Positions 8,134-17,273 of a DNA stretch of 64,000 bases are shown in pieces. Position 1 is the stretch's first letter. The number at the start of each line of letters is the position of its first letter. The position numbers were made by a program, and so were the translations under genes. Below the pieces are notes generated by a model. That model made no database searches. It was not told the DNA's origin and saw nothing but the letters and a program-made list of their open reading frames with translations. Location of the stretch: assembly GCF_002741015.1 (NCBI RefSeq), contig NZ_CP016616.1, positions 3,319,501 through 3,383,500 of the forward strand. The letters run 5' to 3'. The DNA is from Microvirga ossetica. GTDB lineage: Bacteria; Pseudomonadota; Alphaproteobacteria; Rhizobiales; Beijerinckiaceae.

Positions 8134-10221
8134 TTACGGATAGAACTTTGCGTTCGAAGCCGCCCGCCCGGCAAGGCTCTCCGCGACCTCCCAGCCCGGC
8201 CCGTCCCGTTCGGCCCTCTCCTTCACCTGAGCGAGAATGGGTTGCAGCCCTATCCGGTCCGCCTCGAACAGAGGCCCGCCGCGCCAGGCCGGATAGCCAT
8301 AGCCGTGCATCATCACCACGTCGACATCGAGCGGGCGCTCGACGATGCGCTCGTCCAGGATCTTGCAGGCTTCATTGACGATGGCGGCGCGGATGCGCGC
8401 CTGGATCTCCTCGGTCGAAATTTTTCGTCGCGTCAGCCCGCGCCTCTGCGAGGCCTCCTCAACGAGCGCCGTGACGGCGGGGTCGATCTCCCGCTTGCCG
8501 GCCTCGTAGCGATACCAGCCCGCTCCCGTCTTGCGGCCGAAGCGGCCCGCCTCGCAGAGACGGTCGGCGATGTCGACATAGCGCTCGTTCGGGTCGCGGT
8601 TAGCCGCAAGGCGCTTGCGGCGTGCCCAGGCGATGTCGAGGCCGGCCATGTCCGACACGGCGAAAGGCCCCATCGGGAAGCCGAAGGCCTCGAGCGCCGC
8701 ATCGACCTCATGCGGCAGCGCGCCTTCCTCGAGCAGATACTCCGCCTGCTGGCGGTAGCGCGACAGGATGCGGTTGCCGACGAAGCCGTCGCAGACCCGG
8801 CAGACCACCGGGATCTTGCGCAGGCGCTTGGCGAGGGCAAGGCCCGTGGCGACGACATCGTCGGCCGTCGCATCGGTCCGCACGATCTCGAGAAGCTTCA
8901 TCACGTTGGCCGGGCTGAAGAAATGCAGCCCCACCACGTCGGCCGGACGCGACGTGGCATCGGCTATCAGCGAAATATCAAGGTAACTGGTATTTGTTGC
9001 CAGGATCGTTCCAGGCTTCGGGATCGCATCGAGATCGCGAAACAGCGCCCGCTTGACCTCCAGATCCTCGAACACCGCCTCCACGACGAGATCGCGATCC
9101 GACAAGGTGTCGAGCCCGACCCCATAGTCGATCAGCCGCGACCTCTCGTCCCTTGCCGCGGCCGTCAGCCGTCCGCTCGCAACCTGTTTCTCGTAGGTGT
9201 CGGCAATGCGCGCCCGACCGGCGGCGAGCGCCTGTTCGCTGGTCTCGACGACTTTGACGTCGAATCCTGCATCGGCAAAGGCGATGGCGATGCCGGAACC
9301 CATGGTTCCGGCGCCGACGATCCCGACCTTCTGAACCGAACGCGGCTCAACCGCATCGAAGCCCGGAAGACGCGTGACCTCCCGTTCGGCGAAGAAGGCG
9401 TGCCGCAGGGCAGCCGATTGCTCGGACGACCGCAGGGCAAGAAACGTTTCGCGTTCGCGCGCCATGCCCTGTTTCAGCGGTAGCTCCGCCGCGAGCAGAA
9501 CGAGTTCCGCAGCCCTGCCGGGCGCCTCGGCGCCTCGGGCCTTGCGGCGGATTTCCGCGATTCTTGCGGAAGCGTTTTGGCCGTCCATGGCGGCAACGGG
9601 TTGCTCACCCGTGCGCCGGATCTGCTTGCCGATCAGCTCCCGCGCAAGCTCCATCGTATCCTGGCGAAGATCGCCGGATGAGAGCCGGTCGATAAGACCG
9701 AGACGCAAAGCTTCCGCCGCCTTCACCATGCGCCCGCTGGAGACGAGATCGAGGGCCGCTTCGAGGCCGATGAGCCTCGGCAGGCGTTGCGTGCCGCCCG
9801 CTCCCGGAACCAGCCCGAGCTTGACTTCGGGAAGCCCAAAACTTGCTCCTGGATCGGCAATGCGGGCATGGCAGGCAAGGGCGATCTCGCAGCCGCCGCC
9901 GAGCGCAGTGCCGTGAACGGCTGCGATGACCGGCTTGGAACAGGCTTCGATGGCATCGATCACATCCGGCAGGTGCGGCTCGCGCGGAGGCTGGCCGAAT
10001 TCGCGGATGTCGGCGCCGGCCACGAAGGTGCGGCCGGCACAGGCGATCACGACGGCCTCGATCTGAGGATTCCGCTCGACCTCATGGATCGCCGCGAGCA
10101 GCCCCGCCCTCACCGCCTGCGACGTGGCGTTGACCGGCGGATTGTCGATCTCGATCACGGCCACCGGAGAGGTAGGCGTGAGCCGGACGGAATTGTCGTC
10201 GGCCGGTGACGCGGCTGTCAT
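8134..10221 (-). CDS. Enoyl-CoA hydratase/3-hydroxyacyl-CoA dehydrogenase fusion
   Basis: A 695-residue FadB/FadJ-like protein. The N-terminal crotonase domain (about 1-190) has the oxyanion-hole motifs AGADIREFG and GGGCEIALAC and the second catalytic glutamate in PEVKLGLVPGAGG. The NAD-binding domain starts at about 295 with VGIVGAGTMGSGIA. The dehydrogenase C-terminal domains contain FFSPANVMKLLEIV (catalytic His region), GFVGNRILSRYRQ and a second repeat ending MMHGYGYPAWRGGP. The gene overlaps the paaZ stop by four bases (ATGA), so the two are translationally coupled. In this place it probably performs the PaaF/PaaH steps on 2,3-dehydroadipyl-CoA. A general beta-oxidation role cannot be excluded. 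Confidence 0.92.
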   Translation of the reverse strand: MTAASPADDNSVRLTPTSPVAVIEIDNPPVNATSQAVRAGLLAAIHEVERNPQIEAVVIACAGRTFVAGADIREFGQPPREPHLPDVIDAIEACSKPVIAAVHGTALGGGCEIALACHARIADPGASFGLPEVKLGLVPGAGGTQRLPRLIGLEAALDLVSSGRMVKAAEALRLGLIDRLSSGDLRQDTMELARELIGKQIRRTGEQPVAAMDGQNASARIAEIRRKARGAEAPGRAAELVLLAAELPLKQGMARERETFLALRSSEQSAALRHAFFAEREVTRLPGFDAVEPRSVQKVGIVGAGTMGSGIAIAFADAGFDVKVVETSEQALAAGRARIADTYEKQVASGRLTAAARDERSRLIDYGVGLDTLSDRDLVVEAVFEDLEVKRALFRDLDAIPKPGTILATNTSYLDISLIADATSRPADVVGLHFFSPANVMKLLEIVRTDATADDVVATGLALAKRLRKIPVVCRVCDGFVGNRILSRYRQQAEYLLEEGALPHEVDAALEAFGFPMGPFAVSDMAGLDIAWARRKRLAANRDPNERYVDIADRLCEAGRFGRKTGAGWYRYEAGKREIDPAVTALVEEASQRRGLTRRKISTEEIQARIRAAIVNEACKILDERIVERPLDVDVVMMHGYGYPAWRGGPLFEADRIGLQPILAQVKERAERDGPGWEVAESLAGRAASNAKFYP

Positions 10222-12245
10222 GGACGCACCGCGTTCATCGTGAGGAGCTCGTAGGTTGCAACCGTCTCGTCCATGTCCGTCGTGATCTCCACGTCCCAGC
10301 GCACCTCGCCGTATTGCTCATTGCGCGGCGATTTCGATTTCGCCGTCAGCCGGACCTTGATGGCCTCTCCCGGCTGCACGGGCTTGATGAATCGTAAGGA
10401 ATCGAGACCGTAATTGGCAAGCACCGGTCCGAGATCCGGATCGACGAAAAGGCCGGCTGCGAAGGACAGAAGCAGATAGCCATGGGCGACGCGGCCGGGG
10501 AAGAACGGATGGTTCTTCGTCGCCTCCTCGCTCATATGTGCATAGAAGGTATCGCCGGTGAATTCCGCGAAATGCTCGATGTCCTCGAGGGTGATCGTGC
10601 GCTCCTTCGAGATGAAGGTCTGGCCGATGGCGAGGTCCTCGAAGTAGTAGCGGAAGGGATGGCGTCCCTCTTCGATGGTGGGCGCGCCCTTGATCCAGCT
10701 TTGCGTCACGCGGGACAGCATGGCCGGCGAGCCCTGCAGGGCAGTGCGCTGCATGTAATGATGCACGCCGCGGATGCCGCCGAGCTCCTCGCCGCCGCCG
10801 GCGCGTCCTGGTCCGCCATGAACCATGTGCGGCATCGGCGAGCCGTGGCCGGTCTGCTCCTTGGCGCAGTCGCGGTCGATCAGCACGAGGCGTCCGTGGA
10901 AGGCGCCGACGCCGAAGACGAGATCGGCCGCCGCGGCGGGATCGTAGGTGTAGAGGGAGGCGACGAGACTGCCGTCGCCGCGATTGGTGAGAGCCACGGC
11001 CTGATCAAGCCCGTCATAACCCATTACCGTGCAAACCGGGCCGAAGGCCTCGACGCTGTGCACGTTGGTGGCGCGGATCGGGTCCGGGCAGTGTAGGACC
11101 AATGGAGGAATGAACGCGCCGCGCTCGCGGTCGGCACCTTCGACCGCGAAGTTGTCGGGGTCGCCGACGACGATGTCCGCTTCGCTCCGCAGCTTCGCCA
11201 CCTGGGCGAGCACGTCGCGGCGCTGACCGAGGCCGACGACCGGTCCCATGCGGACGCTCTCGAGTTCCGGGTTGCCAACCTTGATCTTGGAAAGGCGCTC
11301 GCCGAGAGCCGAGATCACGGCAGGCACATGTTCGTTCGGCGCGATGGCGCGCCGGATCGCCGTGCATTTCTGCCCGGCCTTCACCGTCATCTCCTTGGCG
11401 ACCTCCTTGATGAAGAGGTCGAATTCCGGCGTGCCGGGCCCCGCGTCGGGGGCGAGGATCGCCGCGTTGAGCGAGTCGCGCTCTGCAATGAAGCGCACCG
11501 ATTCGCGCGCGATCACAGGATGCCGCTGCAGCTTCTGCGCCGTGTCGGCCGAGCCCGTGAACGACACCACATCCTGGCAGGTCAGGTGATCGAAGAGATC
11601 GCCCGTCGAGCCGACGATGCACTGGAGCGCTCCTTCGGGGAGGATGCGGGATTCCGCGATCATGCGCACGAGCGCATGCGCCACATAGGATGTGATCGTC
11701 GCCGGCTTGGTCACCACCGGCACGCCGGCCAGGATCGCCGGCGCGAGCTTCTCGAGCATGCCCCAGCAGGGGAAGTTGAAGGCGTTGATGTGCACGGCGA
11801 CGCCGGTCAGCGGCGTCATCACGTGCTGGCCGACGAAGCTGCCGCCCTTGGAAAGGGGTTCGACATTTCCATCCAGAAGGAAGGTGGTGTTGGGCAGCTC
11901 GCGCCGTCCCTTGGACGCATAGACGAAAAGCGTGCCGATGCCGCCATCCACGTCGATGAAGTTGTCGGTGCGGGTGGTGCCGGTTTGGTAGGAGAGCTTG
12001 TAAAGCTGGTCCTTGCGCTCCGATAGATAGATGGCAAGAGCTTTCAGCATCTCCCCGCGCTGATGGAAGGTCAGCCGACGCAAGGCGGGGCCGCCGACCT
12101 GCCGGGCATAGGCCAGCACCTCGCCCATATCGAGACCGCCATTCGCCACTTCGGCGACCACGTCGCCGGTGACGGCACTGTGGATCTGGGCCAGCTCGTG
12201 GCCGGGCGACATCCAACTTCCGCGAACGAAGCTTTCAAGTCTCAT
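10218..12245 (-). CDS. paaZ: Oxepin-CoA hydrolase/3-oxo-5,6-dehydrosuberyl-CoA semialdehyde dehydrogenase
   Basis: Bifunctional ring-opening enzyme of the phenylacetyl-CoA pathway. The start MRLESFVRGSWMSPG at 12245 matches the conserved PaaZ N-terminus and gives 675 residues, close to the usual 680. Residues about 1-515 are an aldehyde dehydrogenase with the catalytic cysteine in KAGQKCTAIRRA and the glutamate region around FIAERDSLN. Residues about 530-670 are a MaoC-like hydratase hotdog with HFAEFTGDTFYAHM and FPGRVAHGYLLLSFAAGLF. It is the first gene of a minus-strand unit with the hydratase/dehydrogenase fusion. A 22-bp inverted repeat lies about 60 bases upstream. Confidence 0.96.
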   Translation of the reverse strand: MRLESFVRGSWMSPGHELAQIHSAVTGDVVAEVANGGLDMGEVLAYARQVGGPALRRLTFHQRGEMLKALAIYLSERKDQLYKLSYQTGTTRTDNFIDVDGGIGTLFVYASKGRRELPNTTFLLDGNVEPLSKGGSFVGQHVMTPLTGVAVHINAFNFPCWGMLEKLAPAILAGVPVVTKPATITSYVAHALVRMIAESRILPEGALQCIVGSTGDLFDHLTCQDVVSFTGSADTAQKLQRHPVIARESVRFIAERDSLNAAILAPDAGPGTPEFDLFIKEVAKEMTVKAGQKCTAIRRAIAPNEHVPAVISALGERLSKIKVGNPELESVRMGPVVGLGQRRDVLAQVAKLRSEADIVVGDPDNFAVEGADRERGAFIPPLVLHCPDPIRATNVHSVEAFGPVCTVMGYDGLDQAVALTNRGDGSLVASLYTYDPAAAADLVFGVGAFHGRLVLIDRDCAKEQTGHGSPMPHMVHGGPGRAGGGEELGGIRGVHHYMQRTALQGSPAMLSRVTQSWIKGAPTIEEGRHPFRYYFEDLAIGQTFISKERTITLEDIEHFAEFTGDTFYAHMSEEATKNHPFFPGRVAHGYLLLSFAAGLFVDPDLGPVLANYGLDSLRFIKPVQPGEAIKVRLTAKSKSPRNEQYGEVRWDVEITTDMDETVATYELLTMNAVRP

Positions 12246-12303
12246 GGGGCACCTTGGAATGACCTGCGCAGCCGCATTTGCGTCGCTGCATCTGTGCCGC
12301 ATT

Positions 12304-12325
12304 ATTAACCGACCGGCCGGTTAGT
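12304..12325. promoter_or_regulatory. Candidate TetR-type operator upstream of paaZ
   Basis: The 22-bp element ATTAACCGACCGGCCGGTTAGT is a near-palindrome (TAACCG-N6-CGGTTA core at 12306-12323). It matches a second 22-bp inverted repeat at 21406-21427 at 17 of 22 positions. Both lie in front of paa genes (paaZ here, paaG there) and resemble ACCGNCCGGT-type sites of TetR-family regulators of acyl-CoA catabolism. The TetR gene at 18084-18719 is the obvious candidate regulator. Binding is inferred. Confidence 0.6.
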
Positions 12326-12452
12326 CAAGGAATTTTGGCTGGGTTTGCCTGCTGACATGGCTCGACAGTTGCAGCCGGGAATGGATAGACGAGATCAAGG
12401 ATTGGCTCGTGGACCGCTACGTCCCGGGCCTGAAGGAGCCGGAGTGGGCTGA

Positions 12453-13346
12453 ATGGCCGCGTTTGTCGAAACTCTCCTGGACGCATTCCACGAGCGGACA
12501 CCAATCCGGGCGGGCTCCCTGATCGTCACGGTGTTCGGCGACGCCGTGGTGCCGAGGGGAGGAGTGCTGTCCTTAAGCTCCCTGCACGACATCATGCGGG
12601 CCTTCCGCATTAGCGACACCCTCGTAAGGACGGCTCTGTCCCGTCTCGTGAGCGACGGCTGGTTCGAGCGCTGGAAGGTCGGGCGCAACAGCTATTACCG
12701 GCTCACCGGCCGGGGGCAGGAGGCTTTCGCCCGAGCGACCCTGCGGATCTATGCCGAACCTCCTCAGGATTGGCAGGGCTCCTTCGATCTCCTCCTGCTC
12801 GACAACGGTCAGGACAGGGCAGGCCTCCGTACGGAGCTGTCGGGGGCCGGCTACGGCGCTCTCGGCCCGGACCTTCTGATCGCGCCGGCGGCCGTTGCCG
12901 AGGATGGCGCTTTCCTGCGTCTTGCCGGAATGCCCGCCGATCTACCGACCGCCCGGCGCCTCGCCGAGCGTGCCTGGCCGCTTGCGGAGATCGAGAGCCG
13001 TTACAGGCGCTTCCTCGAGGCCTATTCGGAGACGCTCGCGGCGCTCGAACGAGGCGCCCCGTTCACGACTCTCGACGCGCTGCTCGTTCGAATCCTCCTG
13101 ATCCACGATTATCGCCGGGCGGTTCTGAAGGATCCGCTGCTCCCTGCCCAGCTTCTGCCAAAGCCCTGGGCGGGAGGTGCCGCGCGGGACCTGTGCGGCG
13201 CGATCTACAAGACACTGCTGCCGGCTGCGGAGGGATGGCTCGATGCCCATGCCGAGAGCGATCGGGGGCCGCTGCCGGGGGCCGATCGGGACTTCGGGCA
13301 AAGATTCGCAGCGATCCGGCCTCTCGCCCCGCGCAAGGCTGTCTGA
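12453..13346 (+). CDS. paaX: PaaX-type phenylacetate repressor
   Basis: A 297-residue PaaX-family transcription factor, which in known systems represses paa genes until phenylacetyl-CoA binds. The N-terminal winged helix covers about residues 15-85 (GSLIVTVFGDAVVPRGGVLS, then LVRTALSRLVSDGWFERWKV). The middle and C-terminal PaaX domains contain SRYRRFLEAY, TLDALLVRILLIHDYRRAVLKDP and LPKPWAGGAARDLCGAIY, which are typical. It lies between divergent paaZ and co-directional paaABCDE, and a 43-bp palindrome begins five bases after its stop. It probably controls one or both paa operons. Start ATG at 12453. Confidence 0.94.
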   Translation: MAAFVETLLDAFHERTPIRAGSLIVTVFGDAVVPRGGVLSLSSLHDIMRAFRISDTLVRTALSRLVSDGWFERWKVGRNSYYRLTGRGQEAFARATLRIYAEPPQDWQGSFDLLLLDNGQDRAGLRTELSGAGYGALGPDLLIAPAAVAEDGAFLRLAGMPADLPTARRLAERAWPLAEIESRYRRFLEAYSETLAALERGAPFTTLDALLVRILLIHDYRRAVLKDPLLPAQLLPKPWAGGAARDLCGAIYKTLLPAAEGWLDAHAESDRGPLPGADRDFGQRFAAIRPLAPRKAV

Positions 13347-13350
13347 GCGA

Positions 13351-13393
13351 TATGTTACAAAAATTATTGAAAAAATAATTTTTTGTGACATAT
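13351..13393. promoter_or_regulatory. A/T-rich inverted repeat between paaX and paaA
   Basis: TATGTTACAAAAATTATT, a short A-rich loop, then AATAATTTTTTGTGACATA: an 18-19 bp inverted repeat with one mismatch and one indel, directly after the paaX stop. It may be a terminator of paaX (it is AT-rich and lacks the GC stem of a classical one) or an operator for paaABCDE. The remaining 190 bases up to the paaA start show only a GGCAGGGAG ribosome site. Confidence 0.5.
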
Positions 13394-13580
13394 TGAGGGG
13401 AGCGCAGGGGTCGGCGAGGGATTTTGCGCGCGATTGAGGCGACGACGGCCTGATCTGCGTTGAATCGTTGACTGCGGGGCCGCCGCGAGATGCCTCTCGG
13501 GTCTGGCTTGGCCCTTCGGTGGGATTTCAGCCCCGGACCGAGGCGACGGAACAGGTTTTACGAAGGCAGGGAGAAGCGCC

Positions 13581-14576
13581 GTGTACGCACAGATGGTGAA
13601 GACGGGCGTCGACCACATCCAATCCAAGGAGGAGATGTCTCCGGAGGAGCGCGCCTTCCAGGACCGCGTCGATGCCGACATCAAGATCGAGCCCAAGGAG
13701 TGGATGCCGGAGGCCTATCGCAAGACCCTGATCCGGCAGATCTCCCAGCACGCCCATTCCGAGATCATCGGCATGCAGCCGGAGGGCAATTGGATCACCC
13801 GCGCCCCGACCCTCGAGCGCAAGGCCATCCTGCTCGCCAAGGTGCAGGACGAGGCAGGCCACGGCCTCTATCTCTACTGCGCCGCCGAAACGCTGGGTGT
13901 GACCCGCGACGAACTGCTGGAGCAGCTCAACAACGGCAAGGCCAAGTATTCGAGCATCTTCAATTATCCGACGCTGACCTGGGCCGATATCGGGGCCATC
14001 GGCTGGCTCGTGGACGGCGCCGCGATCATGAACCAGGTGCCGCTGCAGCGCTGCTCCTACGGTCCCTATTCCCGCGCCATGATCCGCATCTGCAAGGAAG
14101 AAAGCTTCCACCAGCGGCAGGGCTATGACGCGATGACGAAGCTTGCCCGCGGCACGCCGGAGCAGAAGCAGATGGCGCAGGATGCGTTGAACCGCTGGTG
14201 GTGGCCATCGCTTATGATGTTCGGGCCGTCCGATGCGGAATCGGTCCACAGCGCCCAGTCGATGCGCTGGAAGATCAAGATCAACTCCAACGATGAGCTG
14301 CGTCAGAAATTCGTCGATCAGACGGTGCCGCAGGCCGAATATCTCGACCTCAAAGTTCCCGACCCCGATCTCAAGTGGAATGCCGAGCGCGGGCACTACG
14401 ATTTCGGCGAGGTCGACTGGGACGAGTTCTATCAGGTAGTCGCCGGCAACGGCCCCTGTAACCGTCAGCGGCTGCGCACGCGGGTGAAGGCTTACGAAGA
14501 GGGCCAGTGGGTGCGCGACGCTGCGGATGCCTATGCGGTGAAGAAGGCGGCACGGACGAAAGCCAAGGCGGCGTGA
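13581..14576 (+). CDS. paaA: Phenylacetyl-CoA 1,2-epoxidase subunit A
   Basis: Catalytic diiron oxygenase subunit that, with PaaBCE, epoxidises phenylacetyl-CoA. The 331-residue ferritin-like protein shows both diiron-ligand helix pairs: [10 protein letters not shown] and [12 protein letters not shown] (ExxH) in the first half, and [15 protein letters not shown] and [12 protein letters not shown] (ExxH) in the second. [16 protein letters not shown] and [15 protein letters not shown] segments ([11 protein letters not shown]) are conserved in PaaA. The start is GTG at 13581, ten bases after GGGAG. It leads a paaABCDE operon with 12 bases to paaB. Confidence 0.97.
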   Translation: MYAQMVKTGVDHIQSKEEMSPEERAFQDRVDADIKIEPKEWMPEAYRKTLIRQISQHAHSEIIGMQPEGNWITRAPTLERKAILLAKVQDEAGHGLYLYCAAETLGVTRDELLEQLNNGKAKYSSIFNYPTLTWADIGAIGWLVDGAAIMNQVPLQRCSYGPYSRAMIRICKEESFHQRQGYDAMTKLARGTPEQKQMAQDALNRWWWPSLMMFGPSDAESVHSAQSMRWKIKINSNDELRQKFVDQTVPQAEYLDLKVPDPDLKWNAERGHYDFGEVDWDEFYQVVAGNGPCNRQRLRTRVKAYEEGQWVRDAADAYAVKKAARTKAKAA

Positions 14577-14588
14577 GGGAGAGCATCG

Positions 14589-14879
14589 ATGATCGACAAG
14601 AAGGAATGGCCTCTCTGGGAGGTCTTCATCCGCAGCCAGCACGGCCTGTCTCACCGGCATGTCGGCAGCCTGCACGCGCCGGATGCGGAGATGGCGATCA
14701 TGAATGCGCGCGACGTCTATACGCGCCGCAACGAGGGCGTAAGTATCTGGGTCGTGAGAGCGTCCGATATTGCAGCAAGCTCGCCGAGCGAGAAGGGGCC
14801 GCTCTTCGATCCCGCCAATAGCAAAGTCTATCGCCACCCGACCTTCTATGACATTCCCGAAGAGCTGGGGCATATGTGA
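14589..14879 (+). CDS. paaB: Phenylacetyl-CoA epoxidase subunit B
   Basis: A 96-residue small subunit required for assembly of the PaaABCE complex. It shows the PaaB pattern WPLWEVFIRSQHGLSHRHVG near the N-terminus, then ARDVYTRRNEGVSIWVVRAS and a short C-terminal HPTFYDIPEELGHM tail. Length matches the family (about 95). Its stop overlaps the paaC start (TGATG). Confidence 0.96.
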   Translation: MIDKKEWPLWEVFIRSQHGLSHRHVGSLHAPDAEMAIMNARDVYTRRNEGVSIWVVRASDIAASSPSEKGPLFDPANSKVYRHPTFYDIPEELGHM

Positions 14880-15637
14880 TGACCGGGCAGAATGCGCTCT
14901 TCGAATATCTGCTGCGCCTCAGCGACAATGCCCTGATCCTGGGTCATCGCCTTTCGGAATGGTGCGGGCATTCGCCTGCGCTCGAAGAGGATCTGGCGCT
15001 CTCCAATGTCGCCCTCGATCTTATCGGCCAGACACAGCTCTGGCTGAACCTCGCGGGCGAGGTGGAAGGCAAAGGGCGGGATGCCGACAAGCTTGCCTAT
15101 CTGCGCGACGCGCGCGATTTCCGCAATGTGCTTCTAGTCGAGCAGCCGAACGGCGATTTTGCCATGACCATGGCGCGCCAGTTCTATTTCGATGCCTGGC
15201 ATTACCTGCTGCTGCGCGATCTCTCCGGCTCCAAGGATAGCCGTGTCGCGGAGATCGCGGCGAAGGGCCTCAAGGAAGTGACCTATCATCTGGAGCGGAG
15301 CCGCGACTGGGTGCTGCGCCTGGGCGACGGCACGGAGGAGAGCCATCGCCGGATGCAGGCCGCCATTGACGATCTCTGGATGTATACCGGCGAGCTGTTC
15401 GAATCCGATGAGATCGACCAGGCGATCGCTGGCGAAGGCTTGGGGCCGGATCTCGCGACGCTGCACGAGCCCTGGCTCGGCCTCGTGCGCGCGACGGTCG
15501 AGGAGGCGACGCTGATCCTGCCGCAGCCGGGATGGGCGCAGCAGGGCGGAAAGCGCGGCATCCATTCCGAGCATCTCGGCTACATCCTGGCCGATCTCCA
15601 GTTCCTGCAGCGGGCCTATCCCAACGCGACATGGTGA
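14879..15637 (+). CDS. paaC: Phenylacetyl-CoA epoxidase subunit C
   Basis: Structural ferritin-like partner of PaaA, 252 residues. Conserved PaaC blocks are LFEYLLRLSDNALILGHRL, ALSNVALDLIGQ, FRNVLLVEQPNGDFAMTM, WHYLLLRDL and KEVTYHLERSRDWVLRLGDG. PaaC lacks a working diiron site in known complexes and stabilises PaaA. I take the ATG at 14879, which overlaps the paaB stop; a GTG three bases earlier is an equal alternative. Confidence 0.96.
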   Translation: MTGQNALFEYLLRLSDNALILGHRLSEWCGHSPALEEDLALSNVALDLIGQTQLWLNLAGEVEGKGRDADKLAYLRDARDFRNVLLVEQPNGDFAMTMARQFYFDAWHYLLLRDLSGSKDSRVAEIAAKGLKEVTYHLERSRDWVLRLGDGTEESHRRMQAAIDDLWMYTGELFESDEIDQAIAGEGLGPDLATLHEPWLGLVRATVEEATLILPQPGWAQQGGKRGIHSEHLGYILADLQFLQRAYPNATW

Positions 15638-15650
15638 GGAGCCGGATGCT

Positions 15651-16163
15651 ATGACGGACAGCCTGACACGGCCGGATCTGGATGAGATCAGAATCTGGCT
15701 CGGAGACGTTCCCGATCCGGAGGTGCCGGCAGTCTCGGTGATGGATCTCGGCATTGTCCGCGATGTGCGCTGGATCGGCGAAGAACTCGTGGTCGCGATC
15801 ACGCCGACCTATTCCGGTTGCCCTGCGACCAGCGTAATCGGGCTCGATATCGAGATGGCCTTGCGGGCGAAGGGGATCGAGAACCTGCGCATCGAGCGCC
15901 GCCTTTCGCCGCCCTGGACGACGGATTGGATCACCCAGGAAGGGCGGCAGCGGCTCCAGGCCTATGGCATCGCACCGCCGGCCGAGAATGCGGACAAGCC
16001 TTCGCCTTTCGACCGCTTCCTGCGCAAGCCTCTGACGATCGCCTGTCCGCGCTGCAGTTCCGAAGACACGGCCCGGATCAGTGAATTCGGCTCGACCCCA
16101 TGCAAGGCACAATACCAGTGCCGCGCGTGCCTAGAACCGTTTGACTATTTCAAGTGCATTTGA
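15651..16163 (+). CDS. paaD: PaaD, iron-sulfur maturation factor of the epoxidase
   Basis: A 170-residue MIP18/DUF59-family protein thought to help insert the Fe-S cluster of the PaaE reductase or mature the complex. The N-terminal DUF59 domain has VPDPEVPAVSVMDLGIVRDV and TPTYSGCPATSVI, whose cysteine is the conserved one. The C-terminus is a zinc-binding ribbon with CPRC and CRAC pairs and ends FDYFKCI, as in typical PaaD. It starts 13 bases after paaC. Confidence 0.95.
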   Translation: MTDSLTRPDLDEIRIWLGDVPDPEVPAVSVMDLGIVRDVRWIGEELVVAITPTYSGCPATSVIGLDIEMALRAKGIENLRIERRLSPPWTTDWITQEGRQRLQAYGIAPPAENADKPSPFDRFLRKPLTIACPRCSSEDTARISEFGSTPCKAQYQCRACLEPFDYFKCI

Positions 16164-16180
16164 CAACGAGCGGACGCTCC

Positions 16181-17257
16181 ATGACCAGGTTCTACCCCGT
16201 CACCGTCGCCGATGTGAGGCGCGAGACCCGAGACGCCATCGTCCTCACCCTCGATGTGCCGCAGGAGCACAGGGACGCGTTCCATTTCTCGCCGGGGCAG
16301 TATCTGACACTGCGCACTCAGATCGACGGCGATGAGGTCCGGCGCTCATATTCCATCTGCGCCGCGCCGACGGACGGTACGCTGCGGGTCGGCATCAAGA
16401 AGATCGCCGGCGGTGCGTTCTCGAACTGGGCGAGCGAGCAATTGTCTCCGGGGCAGATCATCGAAGCCATGCCGCCCATGGGCAATTTCTTCGTGCCGCT
16501 CGATCAGGCCCGCAAGCGACATTTCGTGGGCTTTGCCGCCGGCAGCGGGATCACGCCGCTGCTCAGCATCGTCAAGACGACGCTCGTCGCCGAGCCGCAA
16601 TCCTCCTTCACCCTGTTCTACGGCAACCGCGCCTCAAGCTCGATCATGTTCCGCGAGGAGCTTGAGGATCTCAAGAACGAGCATCTCGACCGCTTCAGTC
16701 TCATTCATATCCTCAGCCGCGAGCAGCAGGACATAGACCTCTTCAACGGGCGCCTGTCCAAGGAGAAATGCGACCAGCTTCTCGACCATTGGATCGACGC
16801 CTCGTCCATCGACACGGCTTTCATCTGCGGGCCGCAGGACATGATGCTGGGTGTTGCCCAGAGCCTGGAGGAGCATGGTCTCGACAAGCGGCAGATCAAG
16901 TTCGAGCTGTTTGCCACCTCGACTCCGGGGCGCCGCCAGCGCAGGCCCGAGAAGGCGGCGGCCGAGGACCGCAAGAACCTGTGCGAAGCCACGATCGTCA
17001 TCGACGGGCGTGCGCGCACCCTGTCCTTCGAGAAAGGCACGGCTTCGGTGCTTGATGCCGCCATGCACGAGGGGATGGAGCTCCCCTATGCCTGCAAGGG
17101 CGGGGTCTGCTCCACCTGCCGGGCGATGCTCGTCGAGGGCGAGGTCGACATGGATGCGAATTTCGCGCTCGAGGATTACGAGATCGCCCGCGGCTATATC
17201 CTGACCTGCCAGAGCTATCCGGTGAGCGACAAGATCCTGGTCGATTTCGACAAGTGA
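16181..17257 (+). CDS. paaE: Phenylacetyl-CoA epoxidase reductase subunit
   Basis: NAD(P)H-dependent reductase that passes electrons to PaaA; 358 residues. The N-terminal ferredoxin-NADP reductase-like part has the FAD motif RRSYSICA and the nucleotide-binding region FAAGSGITPLLSI and FICGPQDMM. A plant-type [2Fe-2S] domain at the C-terminus has the cysteines of YACKGGVCSTCRAM and a final one in ILTCQSYP. The ATG at 16181 (MTRFYPVTVADV) fits the family start; an earlier in-frame ATG at 16154 overlaps paaD and is unlikely. Confidence 0.96.
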   Translation: MTRFYPVTVADVRRETRDAIVLTLDVPQEHRDAFHFSPGQYLTLRTQIDGDEVRRSYSICAAPTDGTLRVGIKKIAGGAFSNWASEQLSPGQIIEAMPPMGNFFVPLDQARKRHFVGFAAGSGITPLLSIVKTTLVAEPQSSFTLFYGNRASSSIMFREELEDLKNEHLDRFSLIHILSREQQDIDLFNGRLSKEKCDQLLDHWIDASSIDTAFICGPQDMMLGVAQSLEEHGLDKRQIKFELFATSTPGRRQRRPEKAAAEDRKNLCEATIVIDGRARTLSFEKGTASVLDAAMHEGMELPYACKGGVCSTCRAMLVEGEVDMDANFALEDYEIARGYILTCQSYPVSDKILVDFDK

Positions 17258-17273
17258 TAGGGGAGCCGATCCC

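Noticed and set aside
8101..9483. A 460-codon plus-strand open frame
   Set aside because: Antisense to the hydratase/dehydrogenase fusion, which has complete motifs in its own frame.
13351..13393. Classical rho-independent terminator
   Set aside because: The stem is almost all A/T and symmetric; it was kept only as a regulatory palindrome of uncertain role.
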